This document shows positions 1 through 8,825 of a DNA stretch of 64,000 nucleotides, one piece after another (position 1 is the stretch's first letter; each line of letters begins with the position of its first letter). The DNA lies in the NCBI GenBank assembly GCA_035944555.1, contig DASZAY010000026.1, positions 124,001 through 188,000 on the forward strand. The letters are read 5' to 3'. The stretch is from CADCWK01 sp035944555 (GTDB lineage: Bacteria > Chloroflexota > Chloroflexia > Thermomicrobiales > UBA6265). The translations under genes and the position numbers were made by a program. The notes below the pieces were generated by a model that was not told the origin of the DNA, did no database searches, and saw only the letters and a list, made by a program, of their open reading frames with translations.

Positions 1-1
1 G

Positions 2-1465
2 GTCCGCGAGGTGGTCGCCGAGGCGCTGGGCAACAGCGACGCCCTCGAAGCCCGGCTGGATGCAATCGCCCTCGCGATGGCCGACGCCGACGACGAGACG
101 CTGACGGCGCTGCTGGACGAGCAGGGCGCAATCCTCGCCCGGCTGGATTCCTCCGCCGTCGACCAGGAGAGCACCCGCGCCGACGAGATCCTCGCCGGCC
201 TGCGCCTGTCCGAATCCCGTTGGGACACCCGACTGGGCACGCTGTCGGGCGGGGAGCGGCGGCTGGTCGCGCTGGCCCGGCTGCTGGCCGCCTCGCCGAC
301 GATGCTGTTCCTGGACGAGCCGGACAACCACCTCGACGACGAGGCCCGCTCGTGGCTGGAGCGCGAGATCATCCGCCACGACGGCGCCGTCGCCCTCGTC
401 ACCCACGACCGCTACCTCGTCGACCGGGTCGCGACCGGCATCCTGGAGGTCGAGGACGGCAAGCTGTCGTCGTGGCCGGGCAACTACACCGCCTACCGGA
501 CCGAGAAGCGCGCCCGGATCCTGCGTCAGCACCAGCTCCGGGTCAACGAGCTCCGCGAGTTCCAGAAGCTCAAGGAAAGCTCCGAGGCCCTGACCCAGTG
601 GGCCCGGCAGAACCCGAAGTTCGCCACCCGGGCCGAGAACCAGCGCCGGAAGGTCCAGGAGGAGGCAGCCCGTCTGGAGGCGACGGCCCCACCACCGGTC
701 GACCGGAAGCGGATCGACGTCGCCTTCGACGCGACCCGGGGGTCGGACAAGGTGCTGGAGATCGCCGGGCTCCGGAAGGCGTTCGGCGACCGGACGATCT
801 ATCGCCCCTTCGACTTCACGATTCGTCACGGCGAGCGGGTGGGGCTGGTCGGACCGAATGGCGCCGGCAAGACGACGCTGCTCAGGATCCTGATGGGACG
901 CGAGACGCCGGACGCCGGCACGGTCCGGTTCGGCCCGAGTATCACCACGGGCTACTTCTCGCAGGAACAGGAGACGCTGGACCTCGGCCAGACCCCTCTC
1001 GACTTGGTCCGGCGCTCAGCGGCCCTCGACGAAGGGCGGGCACGGGGATTCCTCGGGTCGATCGGCTTCGACGCTCACACGGCCGAGAGCCGGGTTGGCG
1101 ACCTGAGCGGCGGCGAGCGGAGCCGGCTGCTGTTCGGCACGCTGGTGCTGCAGGGCGCCAACCTGCTGATCCTGGACGAGCCGACCAACAACCTCGACAT
1201 CGCGTCGATCGAGGTGCTCGAGGAGGCGCTGGCCGACTATGCCGGCACCCTCCTGACGGTGTCGCACGATCGCTACTTCCTCGACCGGACCTGTACCCGG
1301 ATCATCGAGGTCCGTGGTGGGCTGGTCCACGACTACCCCGGCTCCTACGCCGACTACGATCGTGACCGGGGGACGGGCAGAGGCACCCGCCTGACGCACA
1401 CCGAGCCGGCCCCACCGCCATCCCCGGTTCGGAAGAAGGAGCGGAAACGGGCCGGCGTGGCGTAG
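2..1465 (+). CDS. ABC-F family ATPase, 5'-truncated by window edge
   Basis: Soluble ABC-F protein: two ABC ATPase domains without membrane segments, a family that acts on ribosomes (translation factor or antibiotic protection). The reading frame is open to the left edge, so the first Walker A lies outside. What remains of domain 1 has the signature LSGGE, Walker B LFLDEPDNHLD and the switch VTHDR. A basic, helical linker of about 80 residues follows, then a complete domain 2 with Walker A GPNGAGKTT, signature LSGGE, Walker B LILDEPTNNLD and VSHDRYFLD. The tail is short and basic (RKKERKR). The subfamily cannot be told from this part. The next gene is 130 nt downstream on the same strand, with no clear terminator between. 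Confidence 0.93.
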   Translation, partial: VREVVAEALGNSDALEARLDAIALAMADADDETLTALLDEQGAILARLDSSAVDQESTRADEILAGLRLSESRWDTRLGTLSGGERRLVALARLLAASPTMLFLDEPDNHLDDEARSWLEREIIRHDGAVALVTHDRYLVDRVATGILEVEDGKLSSWPGNYTAYRTEKRARILRQHQLRVNELREFQKLKESSEALTQWARQNPKFATRAENQRRKVQEEAARLEATAPPPVDRKRIDVAFDATRGSDKVLEIAGLRKAFGDRTIYRPFDFTIRHGERVGLVGPNGAGKTTLLRILMGRETPDAGTVRFGPSITTGYFSQEQETLDLGQTPLDLVRRSAALDEGRARGFLGSIGFDAHTAESRVGDLSGGERSRLLFGTLVLQGANLLILDEPTNNLDIASIEVLEEALADYAGTLLTVSHDRYFLDRTCTRIIEVRGGLVHDYPGSYADYDRDRGTGRGTRLTHTEPAPPPSPVRKKERKRAGVA

Positions 1466-1595
1466 CCGTTCCCTGACCGGAACCAGAACCGGCAGCAGCC
1501 GGTCGCCCTGACCTGCACATCCCCTGGACGCTTTCCCGGAATCCGATGAGTCACCGACGGCCATGCCCGGCGCCGATTCCTATCGAGGAAGCTCT

Positions 1596-2114
1596 GTGAG
1601 CCGCAGACGCCAGATCCCCAGGATCGCGGCCCTCGTCGCGATCGGCTGGGGTATCGGAACGGGCCTGCTGTCGGTCGCCTGGGCGATGGGCAGCGACCTG
1701 GGAGTCAACACCCTCGGCACCCGGATCCAGGAACAGGCCCGGGAACGCGAGCCTGCGTTCATCGCGACGGTCGGGGCATCGGCCGTTGCCCGGCTGCTGG
1801 TCGCCGTCCTGGGCGCCGCACTGCTCGCGGGTCTGACCGGACGGCACCTGGTCCCGCGCCGTGTCCTGTTGGCCCTCGGGTACGCTGGTGGAGCCGGCCT
1901 GACACTGTATGGCGCGGCCGGAATCACCCAGGCTGCCCTCGCACTGGCCGGGGTGATCGACATCCCACCGTCGATGGGCGAGCACGCCGTACGCTGGTAC
2001 CTCCTGCTCTGGGAGCCACTCTGGCTGGTCGCCGGATTCGCACTCCTGGCCGCCGCCGATGGGTACCGGCGTGTCACCCGTGACCGACAGGACGACGCGC
2101 GCGCGACGCGATGA
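1596..2114 (+). CDS. DUF3995-like four-helix membrane protein
   Basis: Small integral membrane protein of 172 residues from GTG 1596, chosen because GAGGAAG ends 4 nt upstream; an ATG at 1563 in frame lacks such a site. Four hydrophobic segments are visible: one near the start, one around the AVARLLVAVLGAALLAGL stretch, one around LALGYAGGAGLTLYGAAG, and a last helix holding WYLLLWEPLWLVAGFALL. The closing 'RW-LLW-P-W' pattern resembles DUF3995 proteins, whose function is unknown. The tail is charged and probably cytoplasmic. It ends 10 nt before the phosphotriesterase-like gene and may be cotranscribed with it. Confidence 0.65.
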   Translation: MSRRRQIPRIAALVAIGWGIGTGLLSVAWAMGSDLGVNTLGTRIQEQAREREPAFIATVGASAVARLLVAVLGAALLAGLTGRHLVPRRVLLALGYAGGAGLTLYGAAGITQAALALAGVIDIPPSMGEHAVRWYLLLWEPLWLVAGFALLAAADGYRRVTRDRQDDARATR

Positions 2115-2124
2115 CAGGAACCCC

Positions 2125-3090
2125 ATGCCCACCGACGACGTGATACTCCAGACGGTCCGCGGCCCGGTTTCCGGGCGGGATATCCACCGGGCGCTTGCTC
2201 ACGAGCACCTGTTCGTCGACTTCCAGCCCGCCAACGCACCTGGCTATATGGACGTCGACTGGGGCGTGGTCCGGGGGGCGGCGGTCAACCGGGCGCGGGA
2301 GCTCCGGGCGCAGGGCGTCGATCTGCTGATCGAGTGGACGACGCTGGGCGTCGGACGGAACGTCGCGCTGCTGCGGGACGTCTCGGGCGCAACCGGGCTG
2401 CATATCGTCTGCCCGACCGGCATCTACCTCGCCAAGCGCCCGCCCGGCTGGCAGACGCTGTCCGTCGCCCAGCTGGCCCAGCGGTTCTCCCTGGAGCTGA
2501 CCGGCGGGATCGACGGCAGCGGCGTGCGGGCTGGCTTCGTCAAGATCGCGACCAGCGACGACGGCCCGACCCCGGACGAGACGACGATCCATCGCGCCGC
2601 TGCGATCGCCGCCGGCGAGACCGGCGCGACGATCGGCCTGCACAGCCCGCTGGCGGGGCCGCTGGGGCGGGTGCTCGAAACGTTGCAGGCGGAGGGCTTC
2701 CCCCCGGAGCGCCTGGTCTGGGCCCACGCCCAGCGGTCGACCCAGGAGGACCACGCCCGGTTCGCGGCGATGGGTATCGCAGTCCAGTTCGACTCGTTCA
2801 GCAGCCGCTCCGGTGCCGACGCCGGGCCGCCGTCACTGGCCGATCGATCACTGGATGCGATCGCCGCGCTGATCGACGCCGATCACCTCAGCCAGATCCT
2901 GGTCTCGGACGACGCGACGGTCGTCTGCAACCCGCCCACGACGCAGTACGGCTACGACGCGACCAGCGTGATGCGCACCCTCAAGCCAGGACTCCGTGAG
3001 CGATTCGGCGATGGGGCCACCCGGGCCATCCTGCGGGACAACGTCCTGCGGGCGTTCCGGGCGCCGGACAGCACCGGGGCGGCACGGTGA
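2125..3090 (+). CDS. phosphotriesterase-family metal-dependent hydrolase
   Basis: TIM-barrel amidohydrolase of the phosphotriesterase/lactonase (PTE, Php) group, 321 residues, normal family length. Metal-site elements are in order: the HxH motif in ALAHEHLFVDF near the start, the bridging lysine in GFVKIATSD, histidines in GLHSPL and VWAHAQRS, and the final aspartate in ILVSDDA. ATG 2125 is used, with AGGAA just upstream; longer in-frame extensions would run through the preceding gene. The substrate is unknown: members hydrolyse lactones, phosphotriesters or related esters. The stop codon shares one base with the next start (TGATG), so the MazG-like protein is probably translated by coupling. 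Confidence 0.85.
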   Translation: MPTDDVILQTVRGPVSGRDIHRALAHEHLFVDFQPANAPGYMDVDWGVVRGAAVNRARELRAQGVDLLIEWTTLGVGRNVALLRDVSGATGLHIVCPTGIYLAKRPPGWQTLSVAQLAQRFSLELTGGIDGSGVRAGFVKIATSDDGPTPDETTIHRAAAIAAGETGATIGLHSPLAGPLGRVLETLQAEGFPPERLVWAHAQRSTQEDHARFAAMGIAVQFDSFSSRSGADAGPPSLADRSLDAIAALIDADHLSQILVSDDATVVCNPPTTQYGYDATSVMRTLKPGLRERFGDGATRAILRDNVLRAFRAPDSTGAAR

Positions 3091-3395
3091 TGCGCCACGA
3101 CAAGCTGGTCCGTGACCGGATCCCGGAGATCATCCGCGCGGCTGGCGAGACGCCCATCACCCGCACGCTGTCCATCGATGAGCACGTCCCGGCGCTGCGA
3201 ACCAAGCTGACCGAAGAGGTCGCCGAGTACCTGGCGGACGCCGATGTCCGGGAACTGGCCGACGTGCTGGAGGTCATGCGGGCGCTGGTCGCCGCACACG
3301 GTCTGACCTGGGACGAACTCGAATCGATCCGGGCGGCGAAGCGGGCCGAGCGGGGCGGGTTCGACGACGGCGTATTCCTCACCGGGACGCGCTGA
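3090..3395 (+). CDS. MazG-like / PRA-PH-type nucleotide pyrophosphohydrolase
   Basis: Protein of 101 residues starting MRHDKLVRDRIPEII, the typical opening of small all-alpha NTP-pyrophosphohydrolases of the COG4997 type, relatives of phosphoribosyl-ATP pyrophosphohydrolase. The metal-binding helix pair is visible as KLTEEVAEYL followed by ELADVLEVMRAL (ExxE...D pattern). Such enzymes cleave nucleoside triphosphates to monophosphate and pyrophosphate; the substrate here is not known. The ATG overlaps the upstream stop by one base, so it depends on the hydrolase gene for translation. A GTG one codon earlier is possible. Confidence 0.8.
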   Translation: MRHDKLVRDRIPEIIRAAGETPITRTLSIDEHVPALRTKLTEEVAEYLADADVRELADVLEVMRALVAAHGLTWDELESIRAAKRAERGGFDDGVFLTGTR

Positions 3396-3400
3396 CGCGG

Positions 3401-3433
3401 CCCGGGGGCGGCTCACCCTGAAACGCCCCCGGG
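3401..3433. terminator. hairpin between convergent genes
   Basis: Ten-base-pair perfect stem CCCGGGGGCG / CGCCCCCGGG (3401-3410 with 3424-3433), 13-nt loop. It lies just past the MazG-like gene and in front of the 3' end of the minus-strand gene, so it can serve both strands. There is no strong U-run. Confidence 0.6.
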
Positions 3434-3466
3434 TTACTGACTCTCCGGTGCGGGAACGGACACCAA

Positions 3467-3898
3467 CTAGGCGCCGGGCGTGGACCGCACGGCGGCGGCG
3501 ACTCCCATCGACACCGGATCGCCGGTCGCCATCAGCGAGGCGGTGATCTCGCCACCCAGCTCATCGTCGGCGACCCGGATGGCGGCCAGCACGTGGTCAG
3601 GGACGACGGCCCGCCAGGCGGCCTCGACCTCGTCTGGTGACGCGCCGTCCTCCGGCTCGTCCTCGATCGCGACGAACACCTGTCGCGGACCGGGCCAGCC
3701 GCTGAGGTACAGCGTCCAGGTCTCCCCAGCGACGGCGATATCGTCCTCGGTATCACCCTGGTCGGGCAGGATCTCGACGTCATTCTCGTCGGCATCAAGG
3801 TAGTCAGCGAAGGCCGACTGGAGCGCGACCAGCGCCGTGCCGTGATCGATCACCGGCGCCTCGCCGGGGACGCCGTCGTCCGTGATGGGATCGCTCAT
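3467..3898 (-). CDS. acidic protein of unknown function
   Basis: Not recognised. It encodes 143 residues, strongly acidic (many D/E, for example DADENDVEILPDQGDTEDD), with no signal peptide or membrane helix and a likely alpha/beta fold: a central segment ETWTLYLSGWPGPRQVFVAIEDE looks like two beta strands. Its ATG lies inside the stop region of the SMP-30 gene (ATGA, 4-nt overlap), so the two are one transcriptional unit and probably translationally coupled. The context suggests a partner or accessory of the lactonase-like protein, but nothing in the sequence shows a catalytic site. Confidence 0.7.
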   Translation of the reverse strand: MSDPITDDGVPGEAPVIDHGTALVALQSAFADYLDADENDVEILPDQGDTEDDIAVAGETWTLYLSGWPGPRQVFVAIEDEPEDGASPDEVEAAWRAVVPDHVLAAIRVADDELGGEITASLMATGDPVSMGVAAAVRSTPGA

Positions 3899-4815
3899 CG
3901 GGCGGCCACCGCGGCAGGACCCGGGACCACTCCGGTCACACTGGTCTGGATGGCGTAGATACCGGTCTCGGCGGTGACGAACAGGGTCCGCAGGTCGGCG
4001 CCGCCAAAGGTCAGGTTGGCGGGCTGGTGCGGGATCGGTAGGACACCCAGGACCTCACCATTCTGCTCGACCACCCAGATCCCGCCCGGGCCGGTGGCCC
4101 AGAGCCGGCCGTCGGTATCGATCGTCATCCCGTCCGGGCTGCCGGGCATTCCCGTCTTCCGCATGTCGACGAAGACAGCGCCACCGGTCAGTGACCCGTC
4201 ATCGTGGACATCGAAGCGGCGGACGACCTGCTGCTGGGTGTCGCTGACGATCAACTGGCGCTGGTCCGGCGTGAAGACCAGGCCGTTGGGCTGGTGGAAG
4301 CGGTCGTCGACGAGCGCGATCCCGCCATCGGGGTCGACGCGATAGACCCCGCTGTGCGGCTGTTCCTTGCCCTCGCCCCCCGGACCGAGCCCGTAGATCG
4401 GGTCAGTGAAATAGATCCGGCCGGACTCATGGACCACGACGTCGTTGGGACTGTTCAGCCGCTTGCCGTTCCACTCGGACGCGATCACCTCGATGGTGTC
4501 CGGGTCGTCCAGCGAGAAGCGGACGAGCTGGCGGCTGTTCTGCTCACAGCAGAGGATGCGGCCCTGGGCGTCCATGGTCATACCGTTGCCGTTCCGGGTA
4601 TTCGTCCGGAAGACCGGCGACGGCCTGTCGACCGGGTCGCCCGGTCGCCAGCGGTGCGCTGTGCTGGTCGGGATGTCACTGAAGATCAGGCTGCCATCCT
4701 CGCCGTCTCCCGCGACCCAGACCGGGCCCTCGGTGAAGGTGTAGGCATCGGACAGCACCTCCGGGGAGGCACCGTCCAGCAGACGGGATACCCCTCGGTC
4801 GTTCTCGATCTCCAC
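3895..4815 (-). CDS. SMP-30/gluconolactonase/LRE-family protein
   Basis: Six-bladed beta-propeller enzyme, 306 residues, probably a sugar lactonase that hydrolyses aldonolactones with a divalent metal. Family hallmarks: EGPVWV near residue 30 (metal-binding Glu), NGMTMDAQGRI, LNSPNDVVVHESGRIYFTDP (metal-binding Asn region) and HQPNGLVFTPD with LIVSDT (metal-binding Asp). GTG 4815 is the chosen start: AAAGGAAA lies a suitable distance upstream and the sequence before it is not protein-like, although the frame stays open to 5013. The protein appears cytoplasmic. Its stop overlaps the start of the acidic protein gene. Confidence 0.85.
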   Translation of the reverse strand: MEIENDRGVSRLLDGASPEVLSDAYTFTEGPVWVAGDGEDGSLIFSDIPTSTAHRWRPGDPVDRPSPVFRTNTRNGNGMTMDAQGRILCCEQNSRQLVRFSLDDPDTIEVIASEWNGKRLNSPNDVVVHESGRIYFTDPIYGLGPGGEGKEQPHSGVYRVDPDGGIALVDDRFHQPNGLVFTPDQRQLIVSDTQQQVVRRFDVHDDGSLTGGAVFVDMRKTGMPGSPDGMTIDTDGRLWATGPGGIWVVEQNGEVLGVLPIPHQPANLTFGGADLRTLFVTAETGIYAIQTSVTGVVPGPAAVAAR

Positions 4816-5164
4816 GGCGACGTTTCCTTTCCTATGCGATGAGCGGGACGTGCAGGTATCTGGCGGGACAAATGGGAAGGTCCGGTCGAGCTGCGGTCCG
4901 GGTACTGGATCAGCGGTACAGTGTAATGGTCCACCATGCCGGTCCGCACGGCAGCCCGACCGTAACCGTTGCAGCGCCGCCAGCCACGGCGCAGTCGCCA
5001 GCCACGATGTCACCGGATGATCATGTTCCCGCCACGGCCGGACAACATGGAGGCCCGACCATGACCAGTGTCCGGGTTCCTGAGCAGCCCGGACCGGCCG
5101 TGGTGTCGGGTGCCCGGGCCGCGTCGTTCCGCCTGTCCCGCATCACCCGGCTCGAGGTCGCTCC
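4816..5164. other. divergent intergenic region, 349 nt
   Basis: Spacer between the minus-strand lactonase gene and the plus-strand LiaF-like gene. Open frames cross it but none has coding character or a ribosome binding site. The only AT-richer spot is TACAGTGTAATGG near 4915-4927, which on the minus strand reads as a TACACT -10-like hexamer for the lactonase operon. I see no strong -35 and nothing else identifiable. Confidence 0.35.
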
Positions 5165-6190
5165 ATGCCCATCGCCGTACGCCTGCTCGCCAGCCTGATC
5201 GCGCTCCTGATCGTCCTGGGCGGAATCGCCGTCGCCATGACATGGGGGCTGACCCGGGTCGGCACCAGCGGGTCCGCCCACCAGTCCTGGGAACAATCGC
5301 TGGACGGGGCGACGAGGCTCTCCGCGCAGGTCCGGGTGGACACGGGCCGGGTGGAACTCGGTCCGACGCTGCCGGCGGGCCCGCCCTTGCCGCCCGGCAC
5401 GGCCATGATGGCTGAGTCTCTGACCCCGCAGACGGCCCCCGCGATGGTCGACGGGTACGCGATGAGCGATGAGGCCCTCCACATCGACTTCGGCGCGACG
5501 GCTACCAATTTCCCGGAGACGGTCCTGCGCTGGGCCCGGGAACCCGATGCGACCGAATGGGACATCGCGCTGACGCCCGACGTTCCGGTCAACCTGCTGG
5601 TCGAGGTCGGCCGCGGTTCAGCCCGGGTCGACCTGAGCGGGATGACGCTGACCGACCTGCTCATCCAGGTCGGGGTGGGTTCGGTCGACGTCATGCTCGA
5701 CCAGTCCAGCGGGTCCGGACAGATCCGGGTCGGGGTGGGCAACGCGACCCTCCGGGTGCCCGACGACGTGCCGGTCCGGGTCGACATTGGAGGGTCATCC
5801 TCGTTCGACCTCGGCGACGGGTTCGCCTGGGACGGCGCCAGTATCGTCAACGCGGCCTGGCAGGCGCGCGACGACCCGTCGACCGGCCTGTCCCTGATCG
5901 TCGAAGCGGGAGCCGGGCGGGTCAACCTCGTCACCCTTCACCACACGGGGACTTCCGGGACAACAGAGCCGGCAGGTCGCTCCACCCCCGGAGACACCTC
6001 GGTCCCGGCCAGTCCCGCGCCACCCGGCGCTCAATCCAGCGGGCCTCCCCGGCTGGCGTTGACAGCCACTCGGCCCATCGGCGACGGTACCGCCCGCACC
6101 GCCGTCCGCCGCTCCACCGGCCGCCTCGGAACTGGATACGGCGCGGCTGGACGGTTCCGCCTCCTCCCGGACAGAAAGGTTCTCCCTTGA
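5165..6190 (+). CDS. membrane-anchored beta-rich protein, LiaF/toastrack-like
   Basis: Encodes 341 residues with one N-terminal membrane helix (about residues 5-28, RLLASLIALLIVLGGIAVAM) and a beta-rich body on the outside. The middle has regularly alternating hydrophobic and polar residues with repeated 'V-VG-GS-DV' turns (VEVGRGSARVDL, IQVGVGSVDVML, IRVGVGNATLRV, VEAGAGRVNLV), like the beta-solenoid 'toastrack' domain of LiaF/DUF2154 proteins. Residues from about 265 on are low-complexity Thr/Ser/Pro/Gly/Arg. The start has GAGGT 6 nt upstream. Function unknown; relatives sense envelope stress. The last codons overlap the TTG start of the next gene. Confidence 0.65.
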   Translation: MPIAVRLLASLIALLIVLGGIAVAMTWGLTRVGTSGSAHQSWEQSLDGATRLSAQVRVDTGRVELGPTLPAGPPLPPGTAMMAESLTPQTAPAMVDGYAMSDEALHIDFGATATNFPETVLRWAREPDATEWDIALTPDVPVNLLVEVGRGSARVDLSGMTLTDLLIQVGVGSVDVMLDQSSGSGQIRVGVGNATLRVPDDVPVRVDIGGSSSFDLGDGFAWDGASIVNAAWQARDDPSTGLSLIVEAGAGRVNLVTLHHTGTSGTTEPAGRSTPGDTSVPASPAPPGAQSSGPPRLALTATRPIGDGTARTAVRRSTGRLGTGYGAAGRFRLLPDRKVLP

Positions 6191-7029
6191 CGACCTCGCG
6201 TGCCAATCCGATCTCCTGCCACCTGATCACCTGGCGCGACGACCTGGAGACCGGCATGCGCGAGGCGTCTGGCCTGGGTTTCCAGGCGTGTGAGACCTTC
6301 ACCCATCTCGCCCTGGCCCATGCCGATGACCCGGACGCGTTCCGCGCACTGCTCGCCGGCGAGGGACTGCGCCTGAGCGCCCTCTATGCCGGCGCCCGGT
6401 TCTCGGATGCCGTGACGGCGGGGGAAACGATCGCCGAGATCGAACGGATCGCCCGGTTCCTCGCCGCCCTCGGCGTCGATCGCATCGTGCTCGGTCCGGG
6501 CGGCCCAAGGACCGGTCCCTCCACGCCGGAGATGCTCAAGCAGGCCTGCCAGACGATCGAGGAAGCCGCCCGGCGGACCGCCGCACTCGGCGTCCACGCC
6601 TGCGTTCATCCCCATCTCGGCACCGAGATTCAGGACCGGGCCGAGATCGACGCGATCATGGCCGGGACCGACCCGGAGCTTGTCGGGTTCTGCCCCGACA
6701 CTGCCCACCTGACCGGCGCCGGGATGGATCCCGTCGACCTGATCCGCGTCTATGGCAGGCGGATCGGGTATGTCCACCTCAAGGACATCGGCGACGACGC
6801 CCCGGTCGGGCCGGACCTCAACTCGTCGGGGACCGACGCGATGACATTCTTCTGCGAGCTGGGCCGGGGCAGCGTCGACTTCCCGGCCGTTCTCGCCGCA
6901 CTGCGCGACGTCGGCTACACAGGCTGGATGACCGTCGAGATCGACTCGACGACGACGACCCCGCTCGAGAGCCTGACCATCTGCCGCGACTACCTCGTCG
7001 AGCAGCTGGGCACCACGCTCCAGGCATGA
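6187..7029 (+). CDS. sugar phosphate isomerase/epimerase, IolE-like TIM barrel
   Basis: Xylose-isomerase-like TIM-barrel protein of 280 residues. Metal-ligand neighbourhoods in order: VHPHLGTEI, GFCPDTAHLTGAG, YVHLKDIG, and the final Glu in MTVEIDST. The arrangement resembles inosose dehydratase (IolE) and hydroxypyruvate-isomerase-like enzymes, so it probably isomerises, epimerises or dehydrates a sugar or cyclitol; the substrate is open. The start is a TTG at 6187 overlapping the previous stop (TTGA), with AAAGG 9 nt upstream. The frame is open far upstream, but that part is an arginine-rich shadow of the previous gene. Translation is likely coupled. Confidence 0.82.
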   Translation: MTTSRANPISCHLITWRDDLETGMREASGLGFQACETFTHLALAHADDPDAFRALLAGEGLRLSALYAGARFSDAVTAGETIAEIERIARFLAALGVDRIVLGPGGPRTGPSTPEMLKQACQTIEEAARRTAALGVHACVHPHLGTEIQDRAEIDAIMAGTDPELVGFCPDTAHLTGAGMDPVDLIRVYGRRIGYVHLKDIGDDAPVGPDLNSSGTDAMTFFCELGRGSVDFPAVLAALRDVGYTGWMTVEIDSTTTTPLESLTICRDYLVEQLGTTLQA

Positions 7030-7096
7030 CGCCGCGACAGGACCGGGCGGCGCTGCGGGCGCCCCGCTCTGACACTCCCGGAAAGGAGGCGCCGGT

Positions 7097-7294
7097 ATGA
7101 GCGATTCCGTCGAGCCCGTCCCGGTCAGCCGCTGGTCCCTTCGCCGGGTCATCATCATGGCGGGGCTGGTTATCGCCGGGGCGGCGCTGGTCGTCATGCT
7201 CCTGGTCGTGATCTCAGACCAAGGTGGCAGCGGCGCGACCGGCACGCAGACCCCGGCCCCGATCGTCTTTCCCACCACGACGATCAACCGTTAG
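7097..7294 (+). CDS. small single-pass membrane protein
   Basis: Encodes 65 residues: a short charged N terminus, one strongly hydrophobic helix (about residues 19-41, VIIMAGLVIAGAALVVMLLV) and a Gly/Thr/Pro-rich tail. A very good ribosome binding site (AAAGGAGG) precedes the ATG, which is the main support that it is expressed. It is positioned between the isomerase and mreB and separated from mreB by a promoter. No family recognised. Confidence 0.6.
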   Translation: MSDSVEPVPVSRWSLRRVIIMAGLVIAGAALVVMLLVVISDQGGSGATGTQTPAPIVFPTTTINR

Positions 7295-7335
7295 TCCCGG
7301 CTTCCACTGGCGATGGCCGGGGTCGACAGGGCTGC

Positions 7336-7344
7336 TGCTATACT
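7336..7344 (+). promoter_or_regulatory. extended -10 promoter for mreB
   Basis: TGC followed by TATACT forms an extended -10 element. No recognisable -35 lies 17 nt upstream. Transcription from here would give a leader of about 125 nt before mreB. Confidence 0.6.
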
Positions 7345-7475
7345 CGGATGACGCAACGCCCCATCCCATCCATCACGCTGCCCTACCGTTGCGGACTGCT
7401 GCCCGCCGGCGCCGGTCGTTCCGGCATCCCGTTCGGGTGCACGTCGCCCTGTCCAACTGCGGAGGTATCACCCCG

Positions 7476-8534
7476 GTGTTTCGCCCCCTCTCGGCCTTCT
7501 TCGGCCTGTTCAGCCGTGACCTCGGAATCGATCTCGGGACGGCGAACACCCTGGTCTACGTCCGCGGCAAGGGGATCGTGATCTCCGAGCCGTCGGTGGT
7601 CGCCATCGACACCAAGACCCGGCGGGCGATCACGGTCGGCATCGAGGCCAAGGAGATGATCGGCAAAACGCCGAACTCCGTCATCGCCGTCCGGCCGCTC
7701 AAGGACGGGGTGATCGCCGACTTCGACACCGTCGAGATGATGCTCCACTACTTCATCAAGAAGGTGCACATGCAGCGCCTGATGGCGCCGCATCCTCGCG
7801 TCGTGATCGGGATCCCTTCCGGCGTCACGGAAGTCGAGAAGCGGGCCGCCAAGGATGCGGCGCTGTCGGCCGGCGCCCGTGAGGCCTACACGATCGAGGA
7901 GCCGATGGCCGCCGCGATCGGCGCCGGGCTGCCCATCAACGAGCCGATCGGGTCGATGATCGTCGACATCGGCGGTGGCACCACCGAGGTCGCCGTGATT
8001 TCGCTGGGCGGCATCGTCGTCAATCACTCGCTCCGGGTGGCCGGCGACGAGATCGACGAAGCGATCGTCCAGTACGCCCGCCGCGACCACAACCTCGTCA
8101 TCGGCGAGCGGACAGCCGAGAACGCCAAGATGGCGGCCGGCTCCGCCTACCCGCTGGAGGAAGAGGTTCGCGTTACCCTGCGCGGCCGTGACCTGCTGAC
8201 GGGTCTGCCCAAGTCGGTCGAAATCTCGTCCGTCGAGCTGCGTGAGGCGATCAGCCAGCCGATCAACACCATCATCGAGGTGGTCAAGACGGCGATCGAG
8301 GAGACCCCGCCCGAATTGGTCGCCGACATCATGGAGCACGGCGTGACGCTGGCCGGCGGCGGGGCCCTGCTGCTCGGTTTGGACCGTCGCCTCCAGGCCG
8401 AACTCCGGATGCCCGTCTTCCGCGCCGAGGACCCGCTGACCTGCGTCGCCCGCGGGACGGGCCGCGTCGCCGAATCGCTCCAGCTCTACGAGCGCGCCCT
8501 CGCGGGTGGCCAGGAGATCCGGCGCGCATCCTGA
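7476..8534 (+). CDS. mreB: rod-shape actin homologue MreB
   Basis: Bacterial actin, 352 residues, usual length. It polymerises under the membrane and guides the elongasome. The phosphate-1 motif DLGIDLGTANTLVYVRGKGI is near the start; further on are EEPMAAAIGAGLP, the phosphate-2 motif VDIGGGTTEVAVIS and the adenosine motif ITLAGGGALL-like VTLAGGGALLLG. An N-terminal amphipathic stretch (FRPLSAFFGLFSRD) could bind membrane. GTG 7476 was chosen because GGAGGT lies 9 nt upstream; the longer open frame includes the promoter and an unrelated small gene. It leads the cluster mreB-mreC-murT-gatD-mreD-PBP2, but a strong hairpin follows it, so mreB may be made in excess. Confidence 0.97.
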   Translation: MFRPLSAFFGLFSRDLGIDLGTANTLVYVRGKGIVISEPSVVAIDTKTRRAITVGIEAKEMIGKTPNSVIAVRPLKDGVIADFDTVEMMLHYFIKKVHMQRLMAPHPRVVIGIPSGVTEVEKRAAKDAALSAGAREAYTIEEPMAAAIGAGLPINEPIGSMIVDIGGGTTEVAVISLGGIVVNHSLRVAGDEIDEAIVQYARRDHNLVIGERTAENAKMAAGSAYPLEEEVRVTLRGRDLLTGLPKSVEISSVELREAISQPINTIIEVVKTAIEETPPELVADIMEHGVTLAGGGALLLGLDRRLQAELRMPVFRAEDPLTCVARGTGRVAESLQLYERALAGGQEIRRAS

Positions 8535-8563
8535 TCGAAGCCGTCGCCCTCGCCCGCTCCTTT

Positions 8564-8598
8564 ACGAAGCCCGCCGGAACATCTCCGGTGGGCTTCGT
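8564..8598. terminator. 15-bp hairpin between mreB and mreC
   Basis: Stem 8564-8578 with 8584-8598 (arms begin ACGAAGCCC and end GGGCTTCGT, one G-T pair), 5-nt loop. No U-run follows, so termination may be partial. It separates mreB from the rest of the cluster. Confidence 0.6.
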
Positions 8599-8705
8599 CG
8601 TATCCGGTCCGTTGGCTCCGGACGCCACTGGTATCAGGTGCACCGACGTTGAGGCTGACGGGCCGCCAGGTGATGCCGGATTTGTCCGGACCGCGTGAAG
8701 GCCCG

Positions 8706-8714
8706 TGCTACCCT
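8706..8714 (+). promoter_or_regulatory. possible extended -10 promoter for mreC
   Basis: TGC-TACCCT, 112 nt before the mreC start and after the mreB hairpin. It is a weaker version of the TGC-TATnnT elements at mreB and typA. Confidence 0.35.
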
Positions 8715-8825
8715 TGCCGGACTGTTCTCCGCTGACCCGACGCCCCCGGCCCTCCCGTGTGGGCCGGACGGCGATCGTGCGTCCCGGCCTGACCATCCCT
8801 GCCCCTATCCGTCCGCGAGGCGTGC

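Noticed and set aside
4839..5198. Plus-strand open frame between the lactonase and the LiaF-like gene
   Set aside because: It crosses the start of the LiaF-like gene in another frame, has no ribosome binding site and no protein-like hydrophobic pattern.
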